Origin: Pseudescherichia sp031998825
GTDB taxonomy: Bacteria > Pseudomonadota > Gammaproteobacteria > Enterobacterales > Enterobacteriaceae
DNA length: 64,000 bases
NCBI RefSeq assembly: GCF_031998825.1
Contig: NZ_DAMACX010000005.1
Span: 1-64,000 of the forward strand
Direction: 5' to 3'
Shown here: piece after piece, positions 8,482-16,509 of the stretch
How positions within the stretch are numbered: the first letter of the stretch is position 1
Layout: each line of letters opens with the position of its first letter
Position numbers and translations under genes: made by a program
Notes under the pieces: model-generated
Databases searched by the model: none
What the model saw: the letters and a program-made list of their open reading frames with translations, nothing else
Told to the model about the DNA's origin: nothing

Positions 8482-10023
8482 TTATTTTCCTGCCGGTTGT
8501 TGAAAAGGACGCGGATAGCGGGCAAAGGCCTCTTGTTCATCCAGCGTCTGGTGATTACGGATATAGCGTTCCGATGCAGCCTGGAAAGGCTGGTAGTCCC
8601 ACTTTGGAATGGCGTCTCGCCCGGCGATGCGGGTCAGGAAGAGCCGCTTCTGCTGGCTGGCCAGCACCTGCTTATAGAGCGCATCCAGATCCCAGCGGGA
8701 GCGCACCTCGCTGGCAAAAGCCTGAGCCTGATCCTGATAACGCGCATCGCTCGCCAGGTTGACGCGCTCATGGGGATCCTCAGCGAGGTTAAAGAGCTGC
8801 GGCGCTTCGCTGAAGGAGTGAATGTATTTCCAGCTGCCGCGACGGATCATCAGCATCGGGCCAAGCGCTCCCTCGGCAAGGTATTCACTCACCGCATCGT
8901 CAGGCCCCGCTTCGCCCTTCAGGTGTGGCACCACGCTGCTGCCGTCGAGGGGGGAAATCGCCTGCGACTTACGATCTTCGCCGGAGGCCAGCTCCACCAG
9001 AGTGGGCAGCACGTCGACCAGCGACACGCTCTGGCTTACCCGGCGCGGCGCGAAACGTTTAGGGTTGTGCACAATAAAGGGAATGCGCACGGCGTTTTCA
9101 AAGAAGGTCATCTTGTACCAGAGGTCGCGCTCGCCGAGCATCTCCCCGTGGTCGGCGATGACCATTACCACGGTATTCTCCGCCAGCCCGGTCTCCTCCA
9201 GGGTACGCACCACTTCGCCAAAGCAGTCGTCGACGTAGGCCATCGCGCCGTAGTAGGCGTGGCGCGCGCGACGGATGTGATCGTCAGTAATTAAGCCCTC
9301 TTCAAGCTGGTACATGGCCCGCAGCCGGGCAGAGTGGGCATCGTCCTCCACATCCCCTTTGCGGGTCTTCGGCATGTCGATATCCGTCTCGTTAAAGCGA
9401 TCGAGATAGCGCTTCGGGATGGCAAAGGGATCGTGCGGATGGGTCAGAGAGAGCAGCAGCATAAACGGCTGCTCATCAGGCCGCCGCGCTGCATCATAGA
9501 GTCGCTGGCGCGCCTGGAAGAGCGCATCGTCGTCAAAGTCGAGCTGGTTAGTGCGCACGCACTCCCCCGCCTCCAGCACCGAGCTCATATTGTGGAACCA
9601 GTCCAGCCGGCGCTCCGGGTGGTGCCAGTCCGGCGTCCAACCAAAATCCGCCGGGTAGATATCGGTAGTCAGACGCTCATCGAAACCGTGGAGCTGATCC
9701 GGGCCGCAGAAGTGCATCTTGCCGGAGAGCCAGGTCCGGTAACCCTGCTCGCGCAAATAGTGGCAAAAAGTGGGCGAATCAGCATGGAATTCGGCAGCGT
9801 TATCAAATACCGAATTGCGTGAAATAAACTGTCCGGTCATCAGCGACGCACGCGACGGCGCGCAAAGCGGGCTATTACAGTAGGCGGATTCAAATACCAC
9901 CCCTTCGCGCGCTAATTTATCGATATTCGGTGTCAGACTAACCTTATTACCATATGTTCTGAGGGCGCTGGCCGTTAACTGATCGGCCATAAGAATAACG
10001 ATATTCGGTTTATTCATAAGCAT
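8482..10023 (-). CDS. betC: Choline-sulfatase
   Basis: BetC hydrolyses choline-O-sulfate to choline and sulfate. The 513-residue protein has the alkaline-phosphatase-fold sulfatase opener PNIVILMADQLTA and the signature CAPSRASLMTG, with the nucleophile precursor Cys54 to be oxidised to formylglycine. Further features are the metal-site segment VMVIADHGEMLGERDLWYK and a C-terminal choline-sulfatase extension (about 430-513). There is no signal peptide, so it acts in the cytosol. The start ATG at 10023 has GGA six nt upstream. The gene lies divergent from its LysR regulator, and a sulfatase maturase is encoded nearby at 12833, which fits a Cys-type sulfatase. Confidence 0.93.
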   Translation of the reverse strand: MLMNKPNIVILMADQLTASALRTYGNKVSLTPNIDKLAREGVVFESAYCNSPLCAPSRASLMTGQFISRNSVFDNAAEFHADSPTFCHYLREQGYRTWLSGKMHFCGPDQLHGFDERLTTDIYPADFGWTPDWHHPERRLDWFHNMSSVLEAGECVRTNQLDFDDDALFQARQRLYDAARRPDEQPFMLLLSLTHPHDPFAIPKRYLDRFNETDIDMPKTRKGDVEDDAHSARLRAMYQLEEGLITDDHIRRARHAYYGAMAYVDDCFGEVVRTLEETGLAENTVVMVIADHGEMLGERDLWYKMTFFENAVRIPFIVHNPKRFAPRRVSQSVSLVDVLPTLVELASGEDRKSQAISPLDGSSVVPHLKGEAGPDDAVSEYLAEGALGPMLMIRRGSWKYIHSFSEAPQLFNLAEDPHERVNLASDARYQDQAQAFASEVRSRWDLDALYKQVLASQQKRLFLTRIAGRDAIPKWDYQPFQAASERYIRNHQTLDEQEAFARYPRPFQQPAGK

Positions 10024-10082
10024 GAATCGTCCAAAAATAAAATAAAAAAGAAAAACGTGTTAGATTTATCTCACGCTTATTT

Positions 10083-10098
10083 ACCCCTGTGAAGGGGT
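10083..10098. promoter_or_regulatory. Inverted repeat in the betC/regulator divergent promoter
   Basis: ACCCC TGTGAA GGGGT is a perfect 5-bp inverted repeat with a 6-nt spacer. It lies midway between the divergent starts of betC (10023) and the LysR gene (10129). LysR-type proteins bind interrupted dyads in such gaps, so it is a plausible operator, though it could equally be a short hairpin. Confidence 0.35.
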
Positions 10099-10128
10099 TA
10101 TTTCATTATCGTGACATAAGGTGGGCTA

Positions 10129-11061
10129 ATGGCAGGAAAATTACAGCTTCCGCCTCTCCAGGCGCTGGTGGTATTTGAAGCGGCGGCGCGTTTGGGTAAT
10201 TTTACCGCGGCCGGGCACGAGCTGGGACTTTCCCAGCCGGCGGTGAGCCAGCGTATTCAGGCGCTGGAAAACGTCGTCAATGCCCCCCTTTTTGAGCGCC
10301 GCCACCGGGGCGTACAGCTCACCGAGGCGGGCAACAGTCTCTACCTGATTGTGCGTAATAGTCTGAACGAGATCAGCGAGCAGCTGGAGCGAACCCGCCA
10401 CCAGCGCAGCGTGCTGCGTATCGATACCGATATGGGCTTCGCCAGCTACTGGCTACTGCCGCGCATGGAGCGGCTGCAGCAGCTTATTCCCGGCGTAGAG
10501 GTGCAGATCGCTACCTCGCCAAATGACTACAGCTTTCGCGACAGCAATGCCGATCTGGCCATCTATTTTGGTCACGGAAACTGGGCGGGAACCCAGACCC
10601 AGCGGCTTTTCCCCGAGACGGTCTTTCCGGTGTGCAATCATAAAATTATGCAGCAAATTCAGCAGGATAAACGACCTGAAGCCCTACTGGCACTCCCGCT
10701 ACTCAAGCTACCGGATACCCGCCCTCAGCGCTGGATGACGTGGGAGGAGTGGTTCCGCCAGTACCATGTTTACGACCAGAGCCATGCTGCCTCGCGTACT
10801 TTTAACGCCTACTCGCTGGTGATCCAGGCGGCGCTGGAGGGCCAGGGGATCGCCCTCGGCTGGCAGCCGCTTATTGCGCCGTTCCTGGCGGCCAATCAGC
10901 TGGTGCAGTGCGGGCCGCAACTGCGTACCGAGCGCGGCTACTATCTCATTTCTGCCAGCGGCAAACCCACCACCGCCCAGCATGAAAAAGTTAAAGCCTG
11001 GTTATTAGATGAGGCATGGCGTTTTCATTCATCGGAAATGCGTTTACCGGAAATTAGCTAA
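10129..11061 (+). CDS. LysR-type regulator of choline-sulfate use
   Basis: This is a 310-residue LysR-family transcription factor. The N-terminal winged helix-turn-helix (LQALVVFEAAARLGNFTAAGHELGLSQPAVSQRIQALE, split over residues 10-47) is followed by a periplasmic-binding-fold effector domain from about 95. It belongs to the GcvA-like branch seen beside choline-sulfatase genes. It is divergent from betC across 105 nt and 99 nt upstream of the ATPase gene on the same strand, so it is placed to control both arms. The start ATG has AAGGTGG upstream. The effector is presumably choline or choline-O-sulfate; that is not shown by sequence. Confidence 0.87.
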   Translation: MAGKLQLPPLQALVVFEAAARLGNFTAAGHELGLSQPAVSQRIQALENVVNAPLFERRHRGVQLTEAGNSLYLIVRNSLNEISEQLERTRHQRSVLRIDTDMGFASYWLLPRMERLQQLIPGVEVQIATSPNDYSFRDSNADLAIYFGHGNWAGTQTQRLFPETVFPVCNHKIMQQIQQDKRPEALLALPLLKLPDTRPQRWMTWEEWFRQYHVYDQSHAASRTFNAYSLVIQAALEGQGIALGWQPLIAPFLAANQLVQCGPQLRTERGYYLISASGKPTTAQHEKVKAWLLDEAWRFHSSEMRLPEIS

Positions 11062-11160
11062 GCTAATGCTTATTATGTATATCCAAAAAAGCAAAATAGA
11101 TTTTCGCCTCTCTGGCGATTACGTTAATGTGTAGTGGCTTATAAATATTAAGATGAAACT

Positions 11161-11994
11161 ATGTCACAGCCACTATTCCAGCTCAAATTGGTTAATAAGA
11201 ACTATTATCCTGGCGGCGGCAAGCGCCTTTTTTCCCGCCGTCCGCAAACGTCCGGCGTTAACGCGCTGAACGATATTAATTTAGAGATTTTTGCCGGTGA
11301 GATTTTTGTCATTGTCGGTCTCTCCGGCTCGGGCAAATCAACTCTGCTGCGTACCCTGAATCACCTCATTCCGGCCAGCTCCGGCGAGGTGATTTTTCAG
11401 GGCCAGACCCTGGCCGCCCTGCCACCAGCAGAGCTGATCGCCCTGCGCCGCCAGCATATCGGTATGGTTTTCCAGTCGTTCGCCCTGTTTGAAGAGCGCA
11501 GCGTGCTGGACAACGTGGCGTTTGGCCTGGAGGTCGCAGGCGTTGCCCGTCCGCTTCGCCATCAGCAGGCGCGCGCCATGCTGGAGAAGGTTGGCCTGGG
11601 TGACGTTGCCGACAGCTATCCCCATCAGCTCTCCGGTGGGATGCAGCAGCGCGTAGGACTGGCCCGGGCGCTGGTGGTTAACCCCACCGTGCTGCTAATG
11701 GATGAAGCCTTCTCCGCGCTGGATCCGATCATTCGCCGGGAGATGCAGTCCCTGCTGCTAACGTTGCAGGCGGAGTCCCGACGCACCATCGTATTTGTCA
11801 CGCACGATATGGAGGAGGCGCTGCGCCTTGGCACACGCATTGCGATTATGGAGAAAGGCGAGCTAGTACAGGTAGGCAAGCCGGAGGAGCTGATCAACGC
11901 CCCCGCCACCGCCTACGTGCGCCACTTCTTCTCCGGCGTGGACGTTTCGCGCTGGCAGCTGGCGGAAACCTATGCCGATGTCTGGACGCAGTAA
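11161..11994 (+). CDS. Quaternary-amine ABC transporter ATP-binding protein (ChoV/ProV-like)
   Basis: This is the cytosolic ATPase of a betaine/choline-type importer, 277 residues. Walker A is GLSGSGKST (about 57-65), the Q-loop region is GMVFQSFALF, the signature is LSGGMQQRVGLARAL (about 158-172) and Walker B is VLLMDEAFSALDP. An N-terminal YYPGGGKRLFSRRP insert precedes the core, as in ProV-like proteins. No C-terminal tandem CBS domain is present, so it is shorter than E. coli ProV (400 residues) and more like ChoV-type or shortened forms. The permease follows after 8 nt. The binding protein is encoded at 7532-8479 on the other strand. Confidence 0.9.
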   Translation: MSQPLFQLKLVNKNYYPGGGKRLFSRRPQTSGVNALNDINLEIFAGEIFVIVGLSGSGKSTLLRTLNHLIPASSGEVIFQGQTLAALPPAELIALRRQHIGMVFQSFALFEERSVLDNVAFGLEVAGVARPLRHQQARAMLEKVGLGDVADSYPHQLSGGMQQRVGLARALVVNPTVLLMDEAFSALDPIIRREMQSLLLTLQAESRRTIVFVTHDMEEALRLGTRIAIMEKGELVQVGKPEELINAPATAYVRHFFSGVDVSRWQLAETYADVWTQ

Positions 11995-12002
11995 GGAGTA
12001 AC

Positions 12003-12836
12003 ATGAGCTATCCCTTAGACTTTAGCCGCCAGATCGACGACGCGGTACACACCCTGCTGGCCCACGCGGGCGGATTTTTCGATGGTTTTGCCCGGGTGGT
12101 GGATGCCTTTGCCGGTGGCCTTGAGCAGCTGATCGGCGCGTTGAATCCGTGGGGGCTGGTGATCCTGGCCGTGGGGCTGAGCGCATGGCGCATCGGTAAG
12201 GGCTTCGGCCTGTTTGCGCTGCTCGCTACCCTCTATATTATTTACAGCGGCTACAGCGATCACGCCGCCGTCACCCTGGCCCTTACCCTCTCCTCTACCT
12301 TTTTCAGCCTGCTGATCGGTATCCCGCTTGGCATCTGGAGCGCCAGGCGGGCGCGGGTGGGCAGCGTGGTGCGTACCCTGCTCGACTTTATGCAGACCAT
12401 GCCTGCGTTTGTCTATCTGATCCCGGCCACCATTCTGTTTGGCCTTGGACGCCCGCCGGGCATCTTCGCCACTATTCTCTTCTCCATGCCGCCGGTAGTA
12501 CGCCTGACCGATCTCGGTATTCGCCAGGTGAACAGCGCGCGTATTGAAGCCGGCATCGCCTTCGGCTGTACGCCGTGGCAGCTGCTGTGGAAAGTGCAGC
12601 TGCCAGCGGCGCAGCCGTCCATTATGGCGGGCGTTAACCAGACCATTATGATGGCGATGTCGATGGTAATTATCGCTTCGATGGTGGGCGCAGGCGGCCT
12701 CGGTAACGACATCCTCAGCAGCATCCAGCAGCTTGAAATTGGCCTGGGGCTACAAAGTGGCCTGGTCGTCGTGCTGATGGCTATCCTGCTGGATCGCCTC
12801 TCGGCAAGCTTTGCCCGCCAGCGGCACCGTGAATGA
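12003..12836 (+). CDS. Quaternary-amine ABC transporter permease (ChoW/ProW-like)
   Basis: This is the inner-membrane permease of the choline/choline-sulfate importer, 277 residues with about six membrane segments. The binding-protein-dependent transport domain covers about 90-270, with the EAA-type loop EAGIAFGCTPWQLLWKVQLPAA meeting the ATPase (split over residues 179-200). AAGGAG precedes the ATG. The stop codon overlaps the maturase start (ATGA at 12833-12836), so the two are translationally coupled. This ties the transporter and the sulfatase maturation enzyme into one transcript. Confidence 0.9.
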   Translation: MSYPLDFSRQIDDAVHTLLAHAGGFFDGFARVVDAFAGGLEQLIGALNPWGLVILAVGLSAWRIGKGFGLFALLATLYIIYSGYSDHAAVTLALTLSSTFFSLLIGIPLGIWSARRARVGSVVRTLLDFMQTMPAFVYLIPATILFGLGRPPGIFATILFSMPPVVRLTDLGIRQVNSARIEAGIAFGCTPWQLLWKVQLPAAQPSIMAGVNQTIMMAMSMVIIASMVGAGGLGNDILSSIQQLEIGLGLQSGLVVVLMAILLDRLSASFARQRHRE

Positions 12837-14014
12837 TGAAAGACGACTTCCATCTGATGGCGAAGCCCGCCAGCTTTCACTGCAACCTGGCGTGCGACTA
12901 CTGTTTCTACCTGAAGAAAGGCGACGGTGTTCTACGCCAGCGGCAGCCCGCGTTCCAGATGACGGATCGCGTTCTGAGCGAATACGTTCGGCGCTACATT
13001 GCCGACGCGCCGGGGAATGACGTCGCGTTTACCTGGCAAGGGGGCGAGCCAACCCTGGCGGGGCTGGACTTTTTTCGCCGCGCGGTTGCTCTCCAGCAGC
13101 GGTTTGCTCAGGGCAAGCGCATTACCAACTCTCTACAGACTAACGGCGTACTGCTTAACGATACGTGGGCTGGCTTTCTGGCTGAGCACCGCTTTCTGGT
13201 TGGCGTGTCGGTGGATGGCCCGCAATCTGTCTTTGATGCCGGGCGCAGGACACGCAGCGGCCACAGCGTATTTCAGAAAGTCGTTGATGGCCTTGAGGCA
13301 CTGAAGCGCCACGGCGTGGAGTTTAATCTGCTGGCAACGGTAACCAGCCGATCGGCGGAGCATCCACTGGCGATCTACCGTTTTTTGACCCGCGAGCTGG
13401 GCGGCAGGTTTTTGCAGTTTATTCCCGTGGTCGAGCCTGCTCCGCCGCATGACCAGCGTGCGGAGCGCTTTGGCGAGACCATTGCCCTTGCGCATCAGAA
13501 TGTTGTAACTAATTGGTCGGTCAGCGCCAGAGCCTGGGGAGAATTTAACATAGCTATCTTTGATGAGTGGCTGCGTCACGACGTCGGCCGGGTATTTGTT
13601 CAGCTCTTTGATAACACCCTTGCCGCCTGGGCCGGGGAAACGCCGGGCCTGTGCGTGATGCGCGCCAGCTGCGGTGCATCGCTGGTGGTAGAGCAGAACG
13701 GTGACGTTTATAGCTGCGACCATTTTGTCACTCCGGCGCACCGGCTGGGGAATATTCTCCGCGACGTCCCTTCCCGGCTGGCCCAGAGCAAACAGCAGCG
13801 GAGCTTTAGTGCAGCTAAGGCTCCTCGCTCTGCCACCTGCCAACGGTGTCAATATCGCTTTGCCTGTCAGGGCGGCTGCCCGAAACACCGCCTGCTGCGC
13901 GACGGCAATCATTGGCAAAATTATCTGTGCCAGGGCTACTACGCTTTCTTCGATCACGTTGCGCCCCAGATGGCATGGATGGCCAGTCAAATTGCCCATA
14001 ATCGACCCCATTAA
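12833..14014 (+). CDS. Anaerobic sulfatase-maturating enzyme (radical SAM, SPASM)
   Basis: anSME oxidises the active-site Cys or Ser of sulfatases to formylglycine without oxygen. The 393-residue protein has the radical-SAM cluster motif CNLACDYC (Cys17, Cys21, Cys24), followed by TWQGGEPTL and a SAM-binding core. The C-terminal SPASM region carries many cysteines (CVMRASCG, YSCDHF, CQRCQYRFACQGGC, YLCQG) that bind two further [4Fe-4S] clusters. It resembles E. coli AslB and Klebsiella AtsB. Its start overlaps the permease stop. The obvious client is BetC at 8482-10023, which carries the CxPxR motif. As a triple-cluster protein it makes a heavy iron demand, and a RyhB-like RNA gene follows directly. 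Confidence 0.93.
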   Translation: MMKDDFHLMAKPASFHCNLACDYCFYLKKGDGVLRQRQPAFQMTDRVLSEYVRRYIADAPGNDVAFTWQGGEPTLAGLDFFRRAVALQQRFAQGKRITNSLQTNGVLLNDTWAGFLAEHRFLVGVSVDGPQSVFDAGRRTRSGHSVFQKVVDGLEALKRHGVEFNLLATVTSRSAEHPLAIYRFLTRELGGRFLQFIPVVEPAPPHDQRAERFGETIALAHQNVVTNWSVSARAWGEFNIAIFDEWLRHDVGRVFVQLFDNTLAAWAGETPGLCVMRASCGASLVVEQNGDVYSCDHFVTPAHRLGNILRDVPSRLAQSKQQRSFSAAKAPRSATCQRCQYRFACQGGCPKHRLLRDGNHWQNYLCQGYYAFFDHVAPQMAWMASQIAHNRPH

Positions 14015-14022
14015 AGATGGGG

Positions 14023-14052
14023 TTGCAAGTTAAGATGATAAAGATTATCTTT
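14023..14052 (+). promoter_or_regulatory. Fur-overlapped promoter of the RyhB-like RNA
   Basis: A -35 element TTGCAA (14023-14028), an 18-nt spacer and a -10 TATCTT (14047-14052) predict a start near 14059-14061. The Fur site TGATAAAGATTATCT (14036-14050) matches the 7-1-7 consensus TGATAATGATTATCA at 13 of 15 positions and covers the -10. This is the arrangement expected for an iron-repressed small RNA. Confidence 0.82.
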
Positions 14053-14059
14053 CTCATCA

Positions 14060-14151
14060 CTGAATAGTTGAGTAAATAACTCGGGTATTCAGTACGACAT
14101 TGCTCACATTGCTTCCAGTATTTACTGCCCGCCCTGCGCGGGCTTTTTTTT
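14060..14151 (+). ncRNA. RyhB-family iron-responsive small RNA (paralogue)
   Basis: This is a predicted Hfq-dependent antisense RNA that represses iron-using proteins when iron is scarce. Positions 14094-14122 carry the 29-nt RyhB core (ACGACATTGCTCAC then ATTGCTTCCAGTATT), which I recall as identical to E. coli RyhB and shared by both Salmonella RyhB copies. A 5' stem (CTGAATA 14060-14066 with TATTCAG about 14086-14092) precedes the core, and an intrinsic terminator with eight T follows. The length of about 92 nt equals that of E. coli RyhB (90 nt). The 5' and 3' flanks differ from E. coli RyhB, and the locus is not yhhX-yhhY, so this is probably a second copy. Confidence 0.88.
14127..14151 (+). 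terminator. Terminator of the RyhB-like RNA
   Basis: A 6-bp stem GCCCGC / GCGGGC (14127-14132 and 14138-14143) with a 5-nt loop is followed by eight T (14144-14151). A long uridine tail of this kind is needed for Hfq binding in small RNAs. Confidence 0.88.
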
Positions 14152-14301
14152 CGCCTGCATATAGGCGAGGGTTATCGCTACAGTTTGCCTTTAGGCTCGA
14201 TAAAATAGTGTTGTAACCTTCAGCAAGTGATTGAAATAAAAGCGTCATATTACGGATTTATTCTAGGATAAATCTTACTTGTTGGGAAAACGCCGGTCAT
14301 T

Positions 14302-15510
14302 ATGGAAATACCACTCTCCTCGCGCCAGTTAAGCGCAGGCATGTTACGCATCGCTGTACCGCATGTGACTCCCGACTCCAATAATCAGCAGGTAATGGCT
14401 CTCTTTAGCGAACATAAGACGCTGATCGGTCTGCCGGTGCTGGAAAACAATCGCCCGCTCGGCATGATCAACCGGCACATCTTTCTCTCCCAGATGAGTC
14501 GCCCCTTCTTTCACGAACTCTACGATCAAAAGAGCTGCATCGCCTTTATGGATAAGACGCCGCTGATCGTTGAGGCCAGCGCCGGGCTGGAGTATCTCGC
14601 CGAGCGAGTAATCGAAACCGGCGATAAGGCGGTGACCGAGGGCTTCATCCTCACCGATGAGGGGCAGTACCTGGGAATTGGCCTGGGCATCGACCTGATC
14701 AAGACGGTCTCCGACCTACAGGCCAAGCAGCATTTTCAGATCATGCAGAGCATTGAGTATGCGAGGGTGATCCAGGAGTCAATGCTGAGCCGCTCGCGAC
14801 AGGGCATAGAGGAGAGCCTCAAAGAGTGGTGCCTCTACTGGCAGCCTCGGGACTGCGTGGGTGGCGACATTTACGCTTTTCAGCGCGACGAGAACGGTTG
14901 GCTGGTGGTGATTGCCGACTGCACCGGCCACGGCGTTCCCGGTGCGTTTATGACGTTTATCTTCGCCTCCGCGCTCGAGAAGGCACTCTCTCAGGCCCCA
15001 GCGCATGAGCCGGATCGTCTGCTGGCGATCGTCAATCGCCATATCAAGCAGACCCTGAGCCAGCTTCACCCCAGCGCCGACCTTAACCAGTCTAATGATG
15101 GTTGCGATGCCATCGCTCTCTATGCCGACAACGTTAACGCGCAGCTGATCTGGGCCAACGCCCGGATGCACGCTTTTATGCTGGGCACGGGGGATGACGA
15201 GGTTAGCGTGCTGAAGTCCGACAGAAAAGGGCTCGGCTATACCGATACGCCCGCGGATCAGCAGTGGCGACGCTATCAGCGCCCGTTGCGCTCTGGCGAT
15301 CGGGTGATGATTGTTACCGACGGCGTGACGGATCAGATCGGCGGCGAGCGCGGCATTATGTTTGGTAAGAAACGTATTCAGTCCCTGTTATTACAGAACC
15401 GTACTCTGCCGATGAGTGCCCTCTCCGGTGCGCTGCTGGAGGGGCTTCAGGCCTGGCAAGGTAAGGAAGCGTCGCGTGATGACATGACGTGGTTTGGTTT
15501 TCGCTGGTGA
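14302..15510 (+). CDS. siaA: SiaA-type PP2C/SpoIIE phosphatase with CBS-like sensor
   Basis: This is a 402-residue serine/threonine phosphatase. An N-terminal CBS-like region (about 10-135) precedes a PP2C/RsbU-SpoIIE domain (about 150-402), with metal-binding acidic motifs DCVGGDIYAF (Asp189), ADCTGHGVPGAFM (Asp206), TDGVTDQIG and the terminal DDMTWFGF. In Pseudomonas aeruginosa SiaA dephosphorylates SiaC to switch on the diguanylate cyclase SiaD. That SiaA has a membrane-anchored HAMP sensor, whereas this one is soluble with CBS, so the input signal must differ. It is the first gene of a tight four-gene operon. The ribosome site is weak. A different name (RsbU-like) would also fit. Confidence 0.85.
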   Translation: MEIPLSSRQLSAGMLRIAVPHVTPDSNNQQVMALFSEHKTLIGLPVLENNRPLGMINRHIFLSQMSRPFFHELYDQKSCIAFMDKTPLIVEASAGLEYLAERVIETGDKAVTEGFILTDEGQYLGIGLGIDLIKTVSDLQAKQHFQIMQSIEYARVIQESMLSRSRQGIEESLKEWCLYWQPRDCVGGDIYAFQRDENGWLVVIADCTGHGVPGAFMTFIFASALEKALSQAPAHEPDRLLAIVNRHIKQTLSQLHPSADLNQSNDGCDAIALYADNVNAQLIWANARMHAFMLGTGDDEVSVLKSDRKGLGYTDTPADQQWRRYQRPLRSGDRVMIVTDGVTDQIGGERGIMFGKKRIQSLLLQNRTLPMSALSGALLEGLQAWQGKEASRDDMTWFGFRW

Positions 15511-15518
15511 GATACAAC

Positions 15519-16100
15519 ATGAAATTAAATGACCTGCAGGTCAAGGAAGCGGTCCTGCTACCGCTCATTACGCTACAGAGGCAGAGCGCGGTAGAGCTGT
15601 TTTATACCGGCTATTTCTCGCAGCAGCATATTGTAGCGATGGGTGACGTGGTGCGGGCATGGCTTGATAAGCACGAATCTTCGCTGCCGCTGCGCCGTCG
15701 GCTCTTCTCTGTATTCATTGAGATGGGCCAGAACATAGTGCGCTACTCCAGCGACGAGCGCTATATCGGCACGGATAAAGAGGAGCTGCGCTTTGGTTCA
15801 CTCTGCCTGCATACCGATCATGCCAACTACTATCTCGAAGCCGCTAATCTGGTGGGCTATGAAGAGTCCTCTCTGCTGCAGAACAACCTCGACGTACTGC
15901 GTACCATGACCCAGGCCGAAATCAAGCAGGCCTGGAAACAGAACTTACGCAGTGAAGCGCCCGCCACCAGTAAAGGGGCCAATATCGGGTTGTTGACCAT
16001 GGCGCGAGATACCAGCGAACCGCTGGAGTACCGCATTCATCCTCTGGCGGCCAGCTCGCTGTCCGCTTTTCACTTAAAGGCTACCTTCTGCCATGACTGA
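15519..16100 (+). CDS. siaB: SiaB-family protein kinase
   Basis: This is a 193-residue protein of the SiaB kinase family, which phosphorylates the regulator SiaC and opposes the phosphatase SiaA. The GHKL-like region includes FSVFIEMGQNIVRYSSDE (about residues 60-78), with the conserved EMGQN motif that would place Asn for Mg-ATP, and SKGANIGLLTMAR (about 146-158) as the glycine-rich lid. The ATG at 15519 is chosen, 8 nt after the siaA stop; an upstream in-frame ATG at 15489 would overlap siaA by 22 nt. The end overlaps siaC by 8 nt. Confidence 0.82.
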   Translation: MKLNDLQVKEAVLLPLITLQRQSAVELFYTGYFSQQHIVAMGDVVRAWLDKHESSLPLRRRLFSVFIEMGQNIVRYSSDERYIGTDKEELRFGSLCLHTDHANYYLEAANLVGYEESSLLQNNLDVLRTMTQAEIKQAWKQNLRSEAPATSKGANIGLLTMARDTSEPLEYRIHPLAASSLSAFHLKATFCHD

Positions 16101-16509
16101 TACCACACTGCCTACCGCGATTATGCTTGCAGCGACCTCTGCCACACCGGAAGTGAACTTTGACTTTGCGGCGCATCATCTGGTGTTAAAAGGGGAAGCC
16201 TACCCGGAGAACGCCGCGGCCTTTTTCCGCCCGCTGCTACAGGCCACTGAGAGCTGGCTGCAGGAGACGCCTGCGGGTTCATCCCCGCTGCAGCTGCACG
16301 TTGCGCTGAGCTATTTCAACAGCTCCAGCACCAAGCTACTGTTTGAGTTTTTCGAGTCACTCAACGGCTTCGCGAAACGGGGCAAAGCCTGCGAGCTGCA
16401 CTGGTATTACGATGCAGAGGACGATATCTCCGAAGAGTTTGGTCAGGAGGTCAGCCTTGATTTCCCGGCGCTTGCCGTCTTTTTAACGCCGGATCTTAAC
16501 GCATGCTAG
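16093..16509 (+). CDS. siaC: SiaC-family regulatory phosphoprotein
   Basis: This is a 138-residue member of the SiaC (DUF1987) family. Unphosphorylated SiaC binds and activates the diguanylate cyclase SiaD, while phosphorylation at a conserved threonine releases it. The conserved stretch LSYFNSSSTKLLFEF carries Thr80, which aligns with the phosphorylated Thr of Pseudomonas SiaC. It overlaps siaB by 8 nt and siaD by 7 nt, so all are made together. The shortness and the single-domain layout match the family. Confidence 0.85.
   Translation: MTDTTLPTAIMLAATSATPEVNFDFAAHHLVLKGEAYPENAAAFFRPLLQATESWLQETPAGSSPLQLHVALSYFNSSSTKLLFEFFESLNGFAKRGKACELHWYYDAEDDISEEFGQEVSLDFPALAVFLTPDLNAC

Noticed and set aside
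14057..14248. 63-aa minus-strand frame in the maturase-siaA gap
   Set aside because: It is antisense to the RyhB-like RNA and its terminator, with no ribosome site; the RNA explains the conservation.
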